Positions 1 to 15,970 are shown, numbered from the stretch's first letter. The stretch: DNA of 64,000 bases from Rickettsia endosymbiont of Gonocerus acuteangulatus (GCF_964026435.1 NZ_OZ032147.1:1736001-1800000); one strand, 5' to 3'. Made by a program: numbers and translations. Notes: generated by a model from the sequence alone, not told the origin.

Positions 1-210
1 CCTTTTATTTTAGCAATGACACTATCTTCTATAGGTGCTATAAATTGGGGGCTAATTGGATTATTCAATTTTAACCTAGTAACACTTTTATTTGGTTCAT
101 TTCCAATTATTGTTAAGTTACTTTATATAATTATTGGTTTTTGTGGGATATATTCATTTTTATGTTTAGGCAAATTATTATGTAAGCCAAGTGTAGAAAA
201 GGGGAAATAA
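1..210 (+). CDS. DUF378 family small membrane protein (5' end outside window)
   Basis: The reading frame is open to the window edge, with five sense codons (PFILA) before the first Met at 16, so the true start probably lies upstream. The visible part matches the DUF378 pattern: GAINWGLIGLFNFNLV followed by a second hydrophobic stretch (IIVKLLYIIIGFCGIYSFL). Two membrane segments are expected. DUF378 proteins are small, widespread inner-membrane proteins of unknown function. The C-terminal tail is basic (KPSVEKGK). A hairpin follows directly downstream. Family assignment is good; function is unknown. Confidence 0.8.
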   Translation, partial: PFILAMTLSSIGAINWGLIGLFNFNLVTLLFGSFPIIVKLLYIIIGFCGIYSFLCLGKLLCKPSVEKGK

Positions 211-220
211 TTACTACTTC

Positions 221-254
221 AGTATTATCCGTTGAGAAAAAAGCGGATAATACT
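221..254 (+). terminator. hairpin after the DUF378 gene, probable terminator
   Basis: A perfect 11-bp stem (AGTATTATCCG at 221-231 pairing with 244-254) encloses a 12-nt loop and is followed by atcttt. It starts 10 bp after the DUF378 stop. The U-tract is short, so termination is inferred, not certain. Confidence 0.6.
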
Positions 255-309
255 ATCTTTAGTTAATATAATAAGATTCTATATCTTTTTTAATTAACAG
301 CTGAATTTT

Positions 310-357
310 GACGAAGCAACCTCAGGAATATATTTCCTTATGAGATTGCTTTCTAAC
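310..357 (-). terminator. imperfect hairpin just after the rpoC stop
   Basis: An imperfect inverted repeat (GAAGCAACCTCAGGAA against TTCCTTATGAGATTGCTT) lies immediately downstream of rpoC. It resembles the GCAATCTC boxes of repeat family B and may serve as the rpoBC terminator. There is no clear U-tract, so the role is tentative. Confidence 0.35.
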
Positions 358-358
358 C

Positions 359-4593
<4,235 letters not shown>

Positions 4594-4682
4594 TGCATTA
4601 TACTTCTTTATTAGAGTCGTTGTGTGAGTATAATTTTTTTCTTTCAAGAGCAGCATTATATACTCCTCCTAATAAAAGTAAT

Positions 4683-5178
4683 CCCCGCCGCAAGCAGCGG
4701 GGTATTTTAGAAGAAAGCTAGCTGATGATCCTCATGCAGTTTCTGATATTCCTTGCCTTGGTTTTTTACGTATTTTCCTATCATATTCTCATTTCCATGC
4801 TTACCTACCGTACTCGTAAAATATCCATCAGTCCAAAATTCTCCACCCCATAATTGTTTCTTTACCTGTGGACACTGTCTAAATATTTGACGAGCTGTAA
4901 CACTTTTAATTGTTGTTACTATTTTTGTTACGCTATAGGTTGGTACAGATTGTACCAAAAAATGGACATGATCTTCATCAACCCCTATTTCTAAAAATTT
5001 TATTTGATATCTCTTTTCTATCTCTAAACATATTTCTCGTAATACTTGATCAACTGATACGTCAAACACTGCTCGGCGATATTTTGCTGGAAATACCATG
5101 TGATACAGCAGTACCGTAACATTATGACTTTTATGTATATATTTGCTCATTCCGCCATATTACGCCGCAAGCGGCGGG
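4683..5178 (-). mobile_element. IS200/IS605-type insertion sequence between rpoB and rpoC
   Basis: The element carries one tnpA gene flanked by subterminal hairpins rather than terminal inverted repeats, as in IS200/IS605. The hairpin 3' of tnpA pairs CCCCGC (4683-4688) with GCGGGG (4697-4702). The one 5' of tnpA pairs GCCGC (5164-5168) with GCGGC (5171-5175). Both share the GCCGCAAGC core. The outer cleavage sites are not determined, so the boundaries are minimal. tnpA points the same way as rpoBC. The element starts about 30 bp after the rpoB stop. Confidence 0.8.
4707..5150 (-). CDS. tnpA: IS200/IS605 family Y1 transposase TnpA
   Basis: This 147-aa protein has the single-domain HUH/Y1 transposase layout. 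The HUH metal-binding motif is visible as HVHFLVQ (about residue 61), and the catalytic tyrosine is likely in WTDGYFTSTVGKHG. Enzymes of this family move single-stranded DNA by a tyrosine nucleophile, recognising the end hairpins. Length is normal and I see no internal disruption, so it could be active. There is no TnpB/IscB partner nearby. Confidence 0.93.
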   Translation of the reverse strand: MSKYIHKSHNVTVLLYHMVFPAKYRRAVFDVSVDQVLREICLEIEKRYQIKFLEIGVDEDHVHFLVQSVPTYSVTKIVTTIKSVTARQIFRQCPQVKKQLWGGEFWTDGYFTSTVGKHGNENMIGKYVKNQGKEYQKLHEDHQLAFF

Positions 5179-5207
5179 GAATATACCCAAAAGAGATTTA
5201 ATGATTC

Positions 5208-8200
5208 TTAAGATGTCACTTCAAGTTTTACATTAAGACATAAAGATCTAAATTCTTTTATCATCACATTGAATGACTCAGGAATACCAGATTCAAAATT
5301 ATTTTCACCACGCACTATAGAGTCATAAATCTTAATTCTACCATTTACGTCATCTGATTTAACAGTTAACATTTCTTGTAACGTATAAGCAGCTCCATAT
5401 GCTTGTAATGCCCAGCATTCCATTTCCCCAAAACGCTGACCACCAAAATGCGATTTTCCTCCAAGAGGTTGCTGAGTCACTAAACTATAAGGACCTATAG
5501 AACGAGAGTGAATTTTATTATCTACCAAGTGATGTAGCTTTAATAAATATTTTTGTCCTACAGTTACTAGGCGATCAAAATACTCCCCAGTTTTACCATC
5601 AATTAGCTTTACTTGCCCTGAAAGATCTTGACCTGCAAGCCTTAGCATATCCTTAACGTCTTCAACTTTTGCACCATCAAATACTGGAGTTGCAAAATAT
5701 ACTCCCTTAGCAGCTTCATTACAGAATGAAATAATTTCCTCTTCAGATTTTTCAAGTATATGGTTAATATTTTTACCATATAGCTCGATTAAAAACTTTT
5801 TAATCTTTTCAATACTTACATGGTTAGTTTTATATTCTTCTACTAAACCTGCTATTTTTCTTGCTAGATTCACTGATGCCCAACCAAGATGAGTTTCAAG
5901 CACCTGCCCTATATTCATACGAGAAGGAAGACCTAAAGGATTGAGAACAATATCAACTACAGTTCCATCTTCTAAGAATGGCATATCCTCTTCTGGCACA
6001 ATACGTGAAATAACACCTTTATTTCCGTGTCTTCCTGCCATCTTATCACCAGGCTGTAATTTATGCTTAGTTGCAATAAATACTTTTACAACTTTTAAAG
6101 CACCTTGAGGTAAATCATCTCCACTTTGTAATTTTTCTACCTTAGTAGCAAACCTTTTATTAAGAGCTTCTTTCTTACTATCATAATGACTTTTGAGCTG
6201 TTCTATTTCATTCATTACATTTGCATCTTCAACAGTAAACTGCCAAAGTTGTCCTTTAGATAAACCTTTTAATATTTCGCTTGTAATAGTTTGCCCAGCT
6301 TTCACTGTCTTAGGACCATTAATGCTTACCTGCCCTACTAAAAGCTTTTCAAGCCAACCAAATACAAAATGCTCGATAATTTCTAATTCATCATCACGAT
6401 CTTTTGCTAGTTTTTCAATTTGCTGCTTTTCGATAGCAATAGCACGCTGATCTTTTTCAACACCTCGACGAGAAAATACTCTTACCTCTACTACTGTTCC
6501 ACTAACTCCGGACGGAACATGTAGAGAGGAATCTTTCACATCAAAAGCTTTTTCTCCAAAAATAGCTCTCAGTAATTTTTCCTCAGGAGTAATAGGTGAT
6601 TCACTTTTCGGCGTTACTTTCCCTACTAAAATATCACCTGCTTTTACTTCTGCACCTACATAAATTATTCCAACCTCATCAAGATGACGAAGTGCTTCTT
6701 CACTTACATTCGGTATATCACGCGTGATTTCTTCAGGACCAAGGCGAGTATCCCTTGCTATTACTTCAAACTCTTCAATATGGATAGAAGTAAATACGTC
6801 TTCTTTTACTATTCGCTCTGATATTAAAATTGAATCTTCAAAATTGTATCCATTCCAAGGCAAGAAAGCGACTAAAACGTTTCTGCCTAAAGCAATTTCA
6901 CCATTATCGGTACTAGGTCCATCAGCTATAATATCATTCTTCTTAACATAATGACCTACCTTAACTAAAGGCTTTTGATTGATACAAGTATTATGGTTAG
7001 ACTTTTGGAATTTTAATAAGTTATAAATATCAACTGAAGGTGCACTTTCGGTTTTTTGACCAATAGCTCTAATTACAATTCTATTTGAATCTACTTGTTC
7101 AACTATACCATCATTTAATGCAAGTACAGATGCTCCAGAATCTTTTGCTACTACACCCTCAACTCCTGTACCCACAAAAGGTGCATCAGTTTTAATTAAA
7201 GGAACCGCTTGCCTTTGCATGTTTGATCCCATCAAAGCACGGTTAGCATCATCATTTTCTAAGAACGGTATAAGAGAAGCTGCAACAGATACAACCTGCA
7301 TAGGCGTTACATCAATGAAGTCCACTTCATGCGGCTCTACCATTACAAAATTGCCACCTTCAACTCGGCAATTAATAAATTCGCCTTGCAATATTCCGTC
7401 TTTATCAACCTTAGAATTTGCTTGACCGATCTTATACTTCCCTTCTTCAATAGCTGAAAGATATACTACTTCATCGGTTACATGTCCGTCTTTGACTTTT
7501 CTATATGGGCTTTCTATGAAACCATGCTTATTTATTCTAGCATAAGTTGCCATAGAGTTAATTAGTCCGATATTTTGACCTTCAGGTGTTTCAATAGGAC
7601 AAATACGACCGTAGTGAGTTGGATGCACGTCACGCACTTCAAAGCCGGCTCTATCACGACTAAGACCACCAGGACCTAATGCTGATAATCTTCTTTTATG
7701 AGTTATTTCAGATAATGGATTTGTTTGATCCATAAATTGAGATAATTGCGAAGTACTGAAAAATTCCTTTACTACTGAAACCAAGATCTTAGAATTCACT
7801 AAATCGTGAGGCATTACTGTATCAATATCACCTGCCGACATTCTTTCAACCACTGACTTTTCCATTCGAACAAGACCGATCCTGAATTGATTTTCTATCA
7901 ATTCACCAACCGATCTAACCCTTCTGTTACCTAAGTGATCAATATCGTCTATAATCCCTTTGCCATCTTTAAGTTCTACTAAAACCCTTAGTATATTTTT
8001 TATATCGTCTGTAGTTAAAACTGTAGTTTCATCAGAGATATTTAGTTCTAACCTTGAATTCATTTTTATTCGACCTACTTCTGAAAGATCATATCTTTCA
8101 GGGTCAAAGAATAAATTATAAAATAAACTTTCAGCAGCTTCAATATTAGCAGGCTCTCCTGGTCTTAATACTCTAAAAATATCAAATAATGCTGATTCAC

Positions 8201-9326
8201 GATCTTGGTTTTTATCAGAAAATAAAGTATTTCTTATATATGGACCGGATTGAGGATTAATTACTAATACGCTAATATTTTTAATTTTAAGATCACTAAT
8301 TACACTAAGTAACTCAACAGTAACCATTTCACCAATTTTTGCTAATATTTCATCACTTTCAGGATCTTTTAAATCCTCAGATAAATATTTACCAATTAAA
8401 GCCTCATGAGATACTAAAATATTATTAAGTCCTTCCCCAGCATATTTTTTAGCTAAGCGAGGAGTAATTTTTTGTCCTGCTTTAAGCAAAACATTTCCCG
8501 TATCAGCATCTATTAAATCACTTGTTAATCTATGTGCAGTAATATGGCTAGGCATAAATTTAACTGCCCACCCCTTATTTTTAACAGCTTTATAATTTAC
8601 TGAATCATAATAAAATTTTATAATTTCTTCTGTACTCATGCCTATTGCTTTAAGCAAAGTAGTAGCATAAAGTTTTCTTTTTCTATCTATTCTAAAATAA
8701 ATAATATCTTTAGCATCAAACTCTAAATCAAGCCATGATCCTCTATATGGAATTACACGTGCAGAATATAAAAGTTTTCTAGAAGAATGAACCTTGCCCT
8801 CATCATGATAGAAGAACACCCCAGGTGAGCGATGCATTTGCGATACAACTACTCTTTCTGTACCATTGATGATAAAAGTACCATTTTTAGTCATTAATGG
8901 GATATTACCCATATATACTTGCTGTTCTTTGATACCTTTAATCTCTCGGCTTCCAGTATCTTCGTCTATATCCCAGATACTTAATCTTAAGGTTACTTTA
9001 AGAGCAGAATCATAGCTTAAGCTTCTTTGAGTGCATTCCTCTACATCATATTTTGGAGTATCAAATTCATATTTAACGAATTCTAAATTAGCTATATTAG
9101 AAGGGTCAGAGATAGGAAAAATTGAATTTAATATAGATTGTAAGCCTTTATTTTTTCTTTCGGAATCTTTTGTATCTAGCTGTAGAAAATTTTTTTCATA
9201 TGAATTTTTTTGAATTTCAATCAAATTCGGTATATCTGCTACTAAATTTATATGACCAAAATTTTTTCTTACTCTTTTATTATGTGACAAGGGTTGTACT
9301 TCAATATTATCCCTTAATGAAACCAT
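5208..9326 (-). CDS. rpoB: DNA-directed RNA polymerase subunit beta
   Basis: The beta subunit of RNA polymerase, 1372 aa and intact. Diagnostic segments include the rifampicin-pocket region ([34 protein letters not shown]), the switch region [28 protein letters not shown], and the C-terminal [28 protein letters not shown] Shine-Dalgarno-like GGAG precedes the start on the minus strand. It is separated from rplL by 621 bp containing a terminator, so rpoB is probably transcribed from its own promoter in that gap. The IS200-type element follows 30 bp after its stop. Confidence 0.99.
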   Translation of the reverse strand: MVSLRDNIEVQPLSHNKRVRKNFGHINLVADIPNLIEIQKNSYEKNFLQLDTKDSERKNKGLQSILNSIFPISDPSNIANLEFVKYEFDTPKYDVEECTQRSLSYDSALKVTLRLSIWDIDEDTGSREIKGIKEQQVYMGNIPLMTKNGTFIINGTERVVVSQMHRSPGVFFYHDEGKVHSSRKLLYSARVIPYRGSWLDLEFDAKDIIYFRIDRKRKLYATTLLKAIGMSTEEIIKFYYDSVNYKAVKNKGWAVKFMPSHITAHRLTSDLIDADTGNVLLKAGQKITPRLAKKYAGEGLNNILVSHEALIGKYLSEDLKDPESDEILAKIGEMVTVELLSVISDLKIKNISVLVINPQSGPYIRNTLFSDKNQDRESALFDIFRVLRPGEPANIEAAESLFYNLFFDPERYDLSEVGRIKMNSRLELNISDETTVLTTDDIKNILRVLVELKDGKGIIDDIDHLGNRRVRSVGELIENQFRIGLVRMEKSVVERMSAGDIDTVMPHDLVNSKILVSVVKEFFSTSQLSQFMDQTNPLSEITHKRRLSALGPGGLSRDRAGFEVRDVHPTHYGRICPIETPEGQNIGLINSMATYARINKHGFIESPYRKVKDGHVTDEVVYLSAIEEGKYKIGQANSKVDKDGILQGEFINCRVEGGNFVMVEPHEVDFIDVTPMQVVSVAASLIPFLENDDANRALMGSNMQRQAVPLIKTDAPFVGTGVEGVVAKDSGASVLALNDGIVEQVDSNRIVIRAIGQKTESAPSVDIYNLLKFQKSNHNTCINQKPLVKVGHYVKKNDIIADGPSTDNGEIALGRNVLVAFLPWNGYNFEDSILISERIVKEDVFTSIHIEEFEVIARDTRLGPEEITRDIPNVSEEALRHLDEVGIIYVGAEVKAGDILVGKVTPKSESPITPEEKLLRAIFGEKAFDVKDSSLHVPSGVSGTVVEVRVFSRRGVEKDQRAIAIEKQQIEKLAKDRDDELEIIEHFVFGWLEKLLVGQVSINGPKTVKAGQTITSEILKGLSKGQLWQFTVEDANVMNEIEQLKSHYDSKKEALNKRFATKVEKLQSGDDLPQGALKVVKVFIATKHKLQPGDKMAGRHGNKGVISRIVPEEDMPFLEDGTVVDIVLNPLGLPSRMNIGQVLETHLGWASVNLARKIAGLVEEYKTNHVSIEKIKKFLIELYGKNINHILEKSEEEIISFCNEAAKGVYFATPVFDGAKVEDVKDMLRLAGQDLSGQVKLIDGKTGEYFDRLVTVGQKYLLKLHHLVDNKIHSRSIGPYSLVTQQPLGGKSHFGGQRFGEMECWALQAYGAAYTLQEMLTVKSDDVNGRIKIYDSIVRGENNFESGIPESFNVMIKEFRSLCLNVKLEVTS

Positions 9327-9947
9327 ATAATCTCCTGACTGATAAAAAATTAACTATCAACATTGAAGTTAACAGTTAAAGAAACTTAATAGACTTATTA
9401 TTAAACTTTATTAACGCAAGCATTAAAATAAGATTTTAAAAATCTGTCTTAATACTGATAAAAACAAGGAAATAATAGCTTAAGGTGGCTTTTGCTATCA
9501 TTTTTATACTGTAAATTTTTTTAATATAATTTACGGTAAATCTTCATTTAATTAAGGACAAATCTTGCCAGAACCCTAATCTTTTTAGTCAAATTTAAGA
9601 TTAAATTCTTATCTTAAAATCTGCATTATTAACACTTTTCAAAGTGTATATATTTTAATGCTTAAGGTTTAAGTTACGTAAATATGGTATTACACTTTTA
9701 TAACTTAAATACATTAACTAAAATTTTTGTTAAATGAAGATAATTTTGATAAAAACTTTTAATGGTAATTTTTAACTTAGCGTTAATTACTAGAAATTGC
9801 TAACAAATTACTTTATAAAAAAGCAATCCATTAACAAAATAGCTAAAAGCCTTATTTAAATTTAACTACTAAAATAAGGCTTTTAAAAATTCTAATAAGC
9901 AATTTTAAATTTTATATTAACGTAAAAAATTTATTATAAAAATAAAA
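9327..9947. other. 621-bp AT-rich gap between rplL and rpoB
   Basis: No gene is visible on either strand. The gap holds the rplL terminator (9845-9884), a small inverted repeat near 9511-9534 (GTAAAT/ATTTAC) and presumably the rpoBC promoter. I could not assign a clear -35/-10 pair. Confidence 0.7.
9845..9884 (-). terminator. rho-independent-type terminator after rplL
   Basis: A perfect 13-bp stem (9845-9857 pairing with 9872-9884, core AAAAGCCTTATTT) ends in a run of four T on either strand. It lies about 60 bp beyond the rplL stop and separates rplJL from rpoBC transcription. Confidence 0.8.
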
Positions 9948-10319
9948 TTACTTTAATTCTACTTTTGCTCCAGCAGCTTCTAGTTTACTTTTAATTTCTT
10001 CTGCTTCTGCTTTTTTCACGTTGCTCTTAATTGGCTTTGGAGCTTCATCAACTAATTTTTTAGCTTCAATTAAACCAAGACCAGTAATTTCTTTTACAAC
10101 TTTAATTACTTCCACTTTTTTATCACCGCTAGAAGCTAAAACTACTTCAAAATCAGTTTTTTCAGCAGCTGCTTTAGCAGCAGGAGCGGCAGCAGCTGCT
10201 ACAGCTACAGGTGCTGCTGCAGATACACCCCATTTTTCTTCTAACATTTTTACAAGCTCAGCTGCTTGCATTAATGTTAAAGATGATAATTGTTCTTCAA
10301 TTTTAGCTAAATCTGCCAT
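9948..10319 (-). CDS. rplL: 50S ribosomal protein L7/L12
   Basis: The 123-aa stalk protein of the large subunit. It has an N-terminal dimerisation domain (about 1-35), an Ala-rich hinge ([19 protein letters not shown], about 36-56) and a C-terminal factor-binding domain ([29 protein letters not shown]). It follows rplJ by 39 bp in the same operon. The multimer bound to L10 recruits EF-G, EF-Tu and IF2 to the ribosome. Confidence 0.99.
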   Translation of the reverse strand: MADLAKIEEQLSSLTLMQAAELVKMLEEKWGVSAAAPVAVAAAAAPAAKAAAEKTDFEVVLASSGDKKVEVIKVVKEITGLGLIEAKKLVDEAPKPIKSNVKKAEAEEIKSKLEAAGAKVELK

Positions 10320-10358
10320 AATTTTTTCCTTTTTACTTATTATATATTATTATCTGAA

Positions 10359-10868
10359 TTAATTTTTACTAGCATTTGCTTGTATTACCCTGGCTAAGCT
10401 TGAAGACGGTGCTTGTAAAACGCCTGCAATCTTAGTAGCCGGAGCTTGTAATAACCCAACAATTTTACTTCTAAGCTCATTTAATGAAGGTAACTTAGAA
10501 AGTTCTTTTATTGAATGTTCATTTAATACTTGTTTATCGACTATACCGCCAACAATCTTAAGATTTTTATTGCTTTTAGCAAAATTAACTACTAACTTTG
10601 CCATTTCAACCGGTTCTTTAGAATAAACAATAGCGGTAGGACCCGAAAATAAGCTTACGATATCATCAATACCTGCTTTATTTGCTGCTATTTTTGCTAA
10701 AGTATTTTTTACAACTTTAAAACCTGCATCCTTAGACTTAAGAGACTCCCTAAGTGAATTGACTTCACTAACAGTTAATCCGTGATAATGAGCAACGATT
10801 ACAGATGGTGAATCTTTATAAATACTTGCTATTTCTTCTACAACTTCCGGTTTTTCTGATCTTAACAC
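10359..10868 (-). CDS. rplJ: 50S ribosomal protein L10
   Basis: 169 aa, with the usual N-terminal rRNA-binding domain ([22 protein letters not shown] and [13 protein letters not shown]) and a C-terminal helix that anchors L7/L12 dimers. It is upstream of rplL and downstream of rplA. A 251-bp leader lies before it, where autoregulation by L10-L12 would act in other bacteria. Confidence 0.98.
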   Translation of the reverse strand: MLRSEKPEVVEEIASIYKDSPSVIVAHYHGLTVSEVNSLRESLKSKDAGFKVVKNTLAKIAANKAGIDDIVSLFSGPTAIVYSKEPVEMAKLVVNFAKSNKNLKIVGGIVDKQVLNEHSIKELSKLPSLNELRSKIVGLLQAPATKIAGVLQAPSSSLARVIQANASKN

Positions 10869-11119
10869 TTTATTAATTCTCCTTGTTACAACATTTGAGA
10901 TGTTTCTATATTTTTCTTAATAACTTATTATCTATTAAGATAGCTATTTTTTTATACTTTATTAGTCTACTTACAAAAATTTAGATTAATATTTGAAGTT
11001 TTACTTTAAGCTATATTTATAAAATTTAGTACAAATAAGTTTATTATATATATTAGACTTTGCATAAATCAATAAGTTAGATAGCTAAAAAATATAGACT
11101 CAAATGTATTAAATTTAGT
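10869..11119 (-). promoter_or_regulatory. long rplJ leader
   Basis: The 251-bp gap between rplA and rplJ is long for this operon. In many bacteria this position carries the L10 leader RNA bound by L10(L12)4. The sequence is very AT-rich and I cannot fold a convincing leader by eye, so the regulatory role is inferred from position only. Confidence 0.35.
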
Positions 11120-11839
11120 TTATGCTATACTAGCTAAATCTATTTGTACTGATGCCCCCATAGTAGAAGATAAATATATTGCTTTTAAATAACTTCCTTT
11201 CACTCCAGTAGGCTTTGCTTTAATTACTGCATCAATAAACGCTTTCAAATTTTTTAATAAATCTTGATCTGAAAAAGATAATTTTCCAAGACCTGCATGA
11301 ATTATGCCTGCTTTTTCTGCTCTATATTCTACTTGACCGCTTTTAGCATTCTTAACAGCACCTTTAATATCTAATGTCACAGTTCCAAGTTTAGGATTTG
11401 GCATTAAACCTTTTGGTCCTAAAATTCTTGCAACTGAACCTATAGCTGCCATCATATCAGGAGTAGCTATACATACATCAAAATTGATCTTACCAGCTTT
11501 AATTTCATCGATAATGTTGCTTGAACCTACTAAATCTGCACCTGCAGCTTTAGCTTCTTCTTCTCTTTCTTCTTTACAAATAACGGCAACTCTTACAGTC
11601 TTACCTGTTCCTGCTGGTAAATTCACTACACCACGTACCATTTGATCAGAATGTCTTGGATCAATTCCAAGCTTCATAACTATTTCTAAAGTTGGATCAA
11701 ATTTAACATAAGAAGCAGATTTTAATCTCTCAACCGCAGTTGTTAAATTATATAAACTATCCAATTTTACTTTAACGCGTGCTTCTCTTATTTTCTTACC
11801 GCCGCTAGATTTTATAGCAACATCTTTGTTATTTGACAT
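11120..11839 (-). CDS. rplA: 50S ribosomal protein L1
   Basis: 239 aa, full length. The L1 signature is visible around [30 protein letters not shown], followed by [19 protein letters not shown]. It forms the L1 stalk that moves deacylated tRNA from the E site. It starts 5 bp after the rplK stop, so the two are co-transcribed. Confidence 0.99.
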   Translation of the reverse strand: MSNNKDVAIKSSGGKKIREARVKVKLDSLYNLTTAVERLKSASYVKFDPTLEIVMKLGIDPRHSDQMVRGVVNLPAGTGKTVRVAVICKEEREEEAKAAGADLVGSSNIIDEIKAGKINFDVCIATPDMMAAIGSVARILGPKGLMPNPKLGTVTLDIKGAVKNAKSGQVEYRAEKAGIIHAGLGKLSFSDQDLLKNLKAFIDAVIKAKPTGVKGSYLKAIYLSSTMGASVQIDLASIA

Positions 11840-11844
11840 AATAA

Positions 11845-12282
11845 TTAATTCCCTACAACTTCAATTCCCATAGATGCCGCACTTCCGCAAATAATCTTTG
11901 TTGCAGCTTTAATATCTTTTGTATTTAAATCAGGCATTTTTAACTTTGCAATCTCACGACAATCATCAATAGTGATTTTACCTATTACGGCTTCTTTTTT
12001 AGTAGCACCAGACCCTTTTTTAACTTTAGCAAATTTCTTTATAAGATAAGATGCCGGCGGTGTTTTAACTATAAAAGTAAAACTTTTATCTGCGTATATA
12101 GTAATAACAGTTGGAAGAGGTGTCCCTTTTTCAATACTTTGTGTAGCAGCGTTAAAAGCTTTACAAAATTCCATGATATTAACTTTTCTTTGCCCCAATG
12201 CCGGTCCTATAGGAGGAGCAGGGGTAGCTTCACCAGCATTTACATTCAAGTTAATATGACCTTCTATTTTTTTTTGTGTCAT
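11845..12282 (-). CDS. rplK: 50S ribosomal protein L11
   Basis: 145 aa with the N-terminal proline-rich segment ([16 protein letters not shown]) and the C-terminal 23S rRNA GTPase-centre binding domain ([35 protein letters not shown]). It lies between nusG and rplA, the conserved order of the rif cluster. Confidence 0.99.
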   Translation of the reverse strand: MTQKKIEGHINLNVNAGEATPAPPIGPALGQRKVNIMEFCKAFNAATQSIEKGTPLPTVITIYADKSFTFIVKTPPASYLIKKFAKVKKGSGATKKEAVIGKITIDDCREIAKLKMPDLNTKDIKAATKIICGSAASMGIEVVGN

Positions 12283-12383
12283 TTACAAATATCCTTCTTT
12301 TCTCTCTTAATTATAGCCTTAAAACTTCTTTTATCTTTAAATATAATCAAATAATAATTTTATTTATCTACAATTTATTTACA

Positions 12384-12956
12384 TTAGTCGTTTTTCTTTA
12401 CTTGAGTAAAGCTCAACTCTATCGGGGTTGCTTTGCCAAATATTGATACTGAAACTTTTAATCTAGCTTTTTCTTGGTCTACTTCTTCTACAGTGCCTGT
12501 AAAGGTTTCAAAAGGTCCTTCTGTAACAGTTACTATTTCACCGACCTCATATAATTTCGCATCTTTTGCTTCTTGAGCTTCAGTTTCTAATCTAATATTC
12601 TGTATCTCGCTTTCCGTAAGTGCTTTTGGAGTAGTTTTACTACCTAAAAAGCCTGTTACTCCTGGTATATTTTTTACTAAATGCCAAGATTTATCTGTCA
12701 TATTCATTTTTATTAGAATATAACTAGGCATTAATTTTTTTTCTACCTTGACGTTTTTACCGCGTTTAACTTCGGAAACACCAAAAACTGGTACTAATAT
12801 ATCATCAAAAAAATCTGACAGTTTTTGCTTGCTAATTCTCTCAAGCATCATTCGTTTTATACGATTTTCTGCTCCTGAAGCAGTATGTATAACATACCAT
12901 TTTTTTGTATCTTTTTCAGAATTTGACAATATATTATCTATATTTTGTTCTGCCAC
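12384..12956 (-). CDS. nusG: transcription termination/antitermination protein NusG
   Basis: 190 aa. After a short N-terminal extension, the NGN domain begins at [20 protein letters not shown] and includes [29 protein letters not shown]. The C-terminal KOW domain contains [23 protein letters not shown]. It binds RNA polymerase, and Rho or ribosomal S10. secE lies 18 bp upstream, the standard secE-nusG pair. Confidence 0.98.
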   Translation of the reverse strand: MAEQNIDNILSNSEKDTKKWYVIHTASGAENRIKRMMLERISKQKLSDFFDDILVPVFGVSEVKRGKNVKVEKKLMPSYILIKMNMTDKSWHLVKNIPGVTGFLGSKTTPKALTESEIQNIRLETEAQEAKDAKLYEVGEIVTVTEGPFETFTGTVEEVDQEKARLKVSVSIFGKATPIELSFTQVKKND

Positions 12957-12974
12957 AATTTATTCCTTGATAAC

Positions 12975-13175
12975 TTATTTACCGATGTTAAGTAAAATTT
13001 GCATTATATTATGTATACCATAATCGAGCACTAAACAAATTAGGCTAAAAACAAAAACCGCTACTATGACTACTAAAGTCGAAGCAGTTAACTCTTTTTT
13101 AGTGGGCCAAACTACTTTATAAGCTTCTTGTTTAACTTGTTCAAAAAACTTATATATTTTATACTCTTTAAACAT
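12975..13175 (-). CDS. secE: preprotein translocase subunit SecE
   Basis: 66 aa with one C-terminal membrane span ([24 protein letters not shown]) after an amphipathic segment with the family motif [17 protein letters not shown]. This short single-span form is usual outside Enterobacteria. It clamps SecY in the SecYEG channel. It lies between tRNA-Trp and nusG. Confidence 0.97.
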   Translation of the reverse strand: MFKEYKIYKFFEQVKQEAYKVVWPTKKELTASTLVVIVAVFVFSLICLVLDYGIHNIMQILLNIGK

Positions 13176-13218
13176 ATTTATTAAGTCATTTTATAGTAAA
13201 AAGCCCTATTACTTGTAA

Positions 13219-13294
13219 TGGCAGGAGCGACAGGCATCGAACCCGCAACCTCCGGTTTTGGAGACCGGTGCTCTACCAATTGAGCTACACTCCT
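13219..13294 (-). tRNA. trnW: tRNA-Trp (anticodon CCA)
   Basis: A 76-nt cloverleaf on the minus strand. The acceptor stem is AGGAGTG paired with CGCTCCT, and the anticodon stem CCGGT/ACCGG holds the loop CTCCAAA with anticodon CCA. The T loop is GGTTCGATG, and the 3' CCA is encoded. It lies between fusA and secE, a position shared with other alphaproteobacteria. Confidence 0.97.
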
Positions 13295-13382
13295 ATCATA
13301 TTTTAAATAAAAAATCAACAAAATTTATTGAAAACCTTTTTATTTAAATATAATATTTTTAATTTTAAGCTAATAATAAATA

Positions 13383-15476
13383 TTATTTTTTAGCTTTAAT
13401 AGTATCCGCAACTTGAATTGGTACCTGATCATAATGATTAAACACCATGCTATACTGAGCTCTACCTTGTGATAAAGATCTAAGCGTATTAACATAACCG
13501 AACATTTCAGCTAAAGGAACATATGCCTTAATCACTTGAGCATTACCTCTTGGCTCCATACCTTGAACTTGTCCTCTACGACTATTTAGATCACCAATAA
13601 CATCACCCATATACTCATCTGGTGTAATCACCTCAACTTTCATAATAGGTTCAAGTAATTTAGGATTACCTTTAGGCATTCCCTCTCTAAATGCTGCTTT
13701 TGCTGCAATTTCAAACGCAAGTACGCTAGAATCCACATCATGGAAAGCACCATCAATTAATGTAGCTTTAAAATCGATCATAGGATAACCTGCAATTACG
13801 CCTGTTTCTCTAATGTTATTTAATCCTTTTTCTACACCAGGAATATATTCTTTAGGTACAGCACCACCAACAATTTTACTTTCAAAAATAAAGCTCCTAT
13901 TTTTATCTTCTTCTTTTAGATCTTTTACATCTTTTAGAGGTTCAAAAATAATTTTTACACGAGCAAATTGTCCTGCACCACCTGATTGCTTTTTATGGGT
14001 ATAATCTATTTCACAAGCTTTAGTAATTGTTTCACGATATGCAACTTGAGGAGCTCCAATATTTGCTTCAACTTTAAACTCTCTTCTCATACGATCGATG
14101 ATGATCTCTAAATGGAGCTCTCCCATTCCTTTAATAACAGTTTGACCTGTTTCTTGATCAGTTGAAGTTCTAAATGAAGGATCTTCAGCTGCTAAACGAG
14201 AAAGAGCTAGCCCCATTTTTTCTTGATCGACCTTTGATTTAGGCTCTACTGCAAGCACAATAACTGGCTCAGGGAATTCCATTCTTTCTAGAATTACTTT
14301 TTTATCTTCATCTGATAATGTATCACCAGTAGTAGTATCTTTAAGACCTGCTAATGCTACTATATCACCTGCTGATGCTTCTTTTACATCCTCACGGTTA
14401 TTAGCATGCATTAATAGCATTCTACCTATTTTCTCTCTCTTATTTTTTACAGTATTAATAACAGTTGTTCCGAAAGTAATCTTACCTGAATACACTCTAA
14501 TAAAAGTTAATGAACCAACAAATGGATCATTCATAATTTTAAATGCTAATGCAGAAAATGGCTCAGACACAGAAATAGGGAAATCTTTTTCTTCACCTGT
14601 ACTAACTTCAACGCCTTTTACTGTAGCAATATCAATAGGCGATGGTAAATAATCTACTACAGCATCAAGTAGCGGCTGTACACCTTTATTTTTAAATGCA
14701 CTACCACATAAAACTGGATAAAAAGCTGCAGAAATAGTACCTTTTCTTATTAATTTTTTAATCTCTTTTTCAGTTACTTCTTCACCAGACAAATATTTTT
14801 CCATGATTTTATCGTCTAGCTCAACAACCATATCAAGCAAATTAGCACGATATTCTTCTGCTTTTTCTTTTAAATCATCAGGAATTTCTTGATAAAAATA
14901 CTCAGCACCTAAAGACTCGTCTTTCCAAACTATTGCTTGCATTTTAACAAGATCAACAACTCCTTTGAAATTTTCTTCAATACCTATAGGCAACTGAATA
15001 ACTAAAGGCTTTGCTCCTAAACGATCCTTGATCATGTCAACGCATCTATAAAAATCTGCTCCCATTCTGTCCATTTTATTGACAAAACACATTCTAGGAA
15101 CATTATATTTATCAGCTTGTCTCCATACTGTTTCAGATTGAGGTTCTACACCTGCAACGCCGTCAAATACTGCAACAGCACCATCAAGAACACGTAAAGA
15201 ACGCTCTACTTCGATAGTAAAGTCAACGTGTCCAGGAGTATCAATAATATTAATTTGTTTATCTTGCCATCTACAAGTAGTAGCAGCTGAGGTAATTGTT
15301 ATACCACGTTCCTGCTCCTGTTCCATCCAGTCCATGGTAGCACCGCCCTCATGAACTTCACCTATTTTATGGGATTTACCTGTATAATATAGAATACGTT
15401 CTGTAGTAGTAGTTTTACCTGCATCAATATGAGCACATATACCGATATTACGGATATTTTCAAGCTTTTTACTCAT
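13383..15476 (-). CDS. fusA: elongation factor G
   Basis: 697 aa, full length. The GTPase motifs are [19 protein letters not shown] (G1), DTPGHVDFT (G3) and [10 protein letters not shown] (G4). Domain IV contains the translocation loop region [24 protein letters not shown]. It catalyses GTP-driven ribosome translocation and works with RRF in recycling. It follows rpsG by 2 bp. No tuf gene follows it here; tRNA-Trp and secE come next. Confidence 0.99.
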   Translation of the reverse strand: MSKKLENIRNIGICAHIDAGKTTTTERILYYTGKSHKIGEVHEGGATMDWMEQEQERGITITSAATTCRWQDKQINIIDTPGHVDFTIEVERSLRVLDGAVAVFDGVAGVEPQSETVWRQADKYNVPRMCFVNKMDRMGADFYRCVDMIKDRLGAKPLVIQLPIGIEENFKGVVDLVKMQAIVWKDESLGAEYFYQEIPDDLKEKAEEYRANLLDMVVELDDKIMEKYLSGEEVTEKEIKKLIRKGTISAAFYPVLCGSAFKNKGVQPLLDAVVDYLPSPIDIATVKGVEVSTGEEKDFPISVSEPFSALAFKIMNDPFVGSLTFIRVYSGKITFGTTVINTVKNKREKIGRMLLMHANNREDVKEASAGDIVALAGLKDTTTGDTLSDEDKKVILERMEFPEPVIVLAVEPKSKVDQEKMGLALSRLAAEDPSFRTSTDQETGQTVIKGMGELHLEIIIDRMRREFKVEANIGAPQVAYRETITKACEIDYTHKKQSGGAGQFARVKIIFEPLKDVKDLKEEDKNRSFIFESKIVGGAVPKEYIPGVEKGLNNIRETGVIAGYPMIDFKATLIDGAFHDVDSSVLAFEIAAKAAFREGMPKGNPKLLEPIMKVEVITPDEYMGDVIGDLNSRRGQVQGMEPRGNAQVIKAYVPLAEMFGYVNTLRSLSQGRAQYSMVFNHYDQVPIQVADTIKAKK

Positions 15477-15478
15477 AT

Positions 15479-15970
15479 TTAGTTACCCTGCTTTGTTTTT
15501 TTAGGGCTAAAGTGTGAGAAAGCTTTATTAGCTTCAGCCATTTTATGAGTGTCTTCTTTTTTCTTAATAGCAACACCTCTATTATTTGAAGCTTCAAATA
15601 ATTCTTCAGCGAGTTTATCAATCATCATTTTTTCAGAACGTTTTGTTGCCGCTGTAATAATCCAACGAGATGCAAGAGCATAGCCTCTTCTTTCATCAAC
15701 TGGAGTTGGAACTTGATAATTAGCTCCTCCTACTCTTACAGAAGTTACTTCCAAATATGGCTTTACATTATTCATAGCATTATTGAAAGTCTGATATGGA
15801 TCAGCTTTATGTTTCTTTTCAATTTTATCGAAAGCAGAATAAACTATTTTTTCTGCGAGAGCTTTTTTTCCCTCTTTCATAATATTATTGATAAACCTAG
15901 AAAGTAAAACACTGTTATACTTCATATCAGGTAAAATTACTCGCTTTTCTGCGGCATGACGACGTGACAT
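15479..15970 (-). CDS. rpsG: 30S ribosomal protein S7
   Basis: 163 aa, slightly longer than the bacterial norm of about 156. The family signature is present at the N-terminus ([19 protein letters not shown]) and in the middle ([25 protein letters not shown]). It nucleates the 30S head on 16S rRNA. It lies in the rpsL-rpsG-fusA str operon. Confidence 0.99.
   Translation of the reverse strand: MSRRHAAEKRVILPDMKYNSVLLSRFINNIMKEGKKALAEKIVYSAFDKIEKKHKADPYQTFNNAMNNVKPYLEVTSVRVGGANYQVPTPVDERRGYALASRWIITAATKRSEKMMIDKLAEELFEASNNRGVAIKKKEDTHKMAEANKAFSHFSPKKTKQGN

Noticed and set aside
4683-4702. The IS200 hairpin as a strong rho-independent terminator ending rpoB transcription
   Set aside because: The stem is GC-rich, but no U-tract follows on the minus strand (GATTACTTTTATT), so termination cannot be claimed.
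10021-10362. A 113-codon frame opposite rplL
   Set aside because: It mirrors the Ala-rich hinge of L7/L12 and is a strand shadow.
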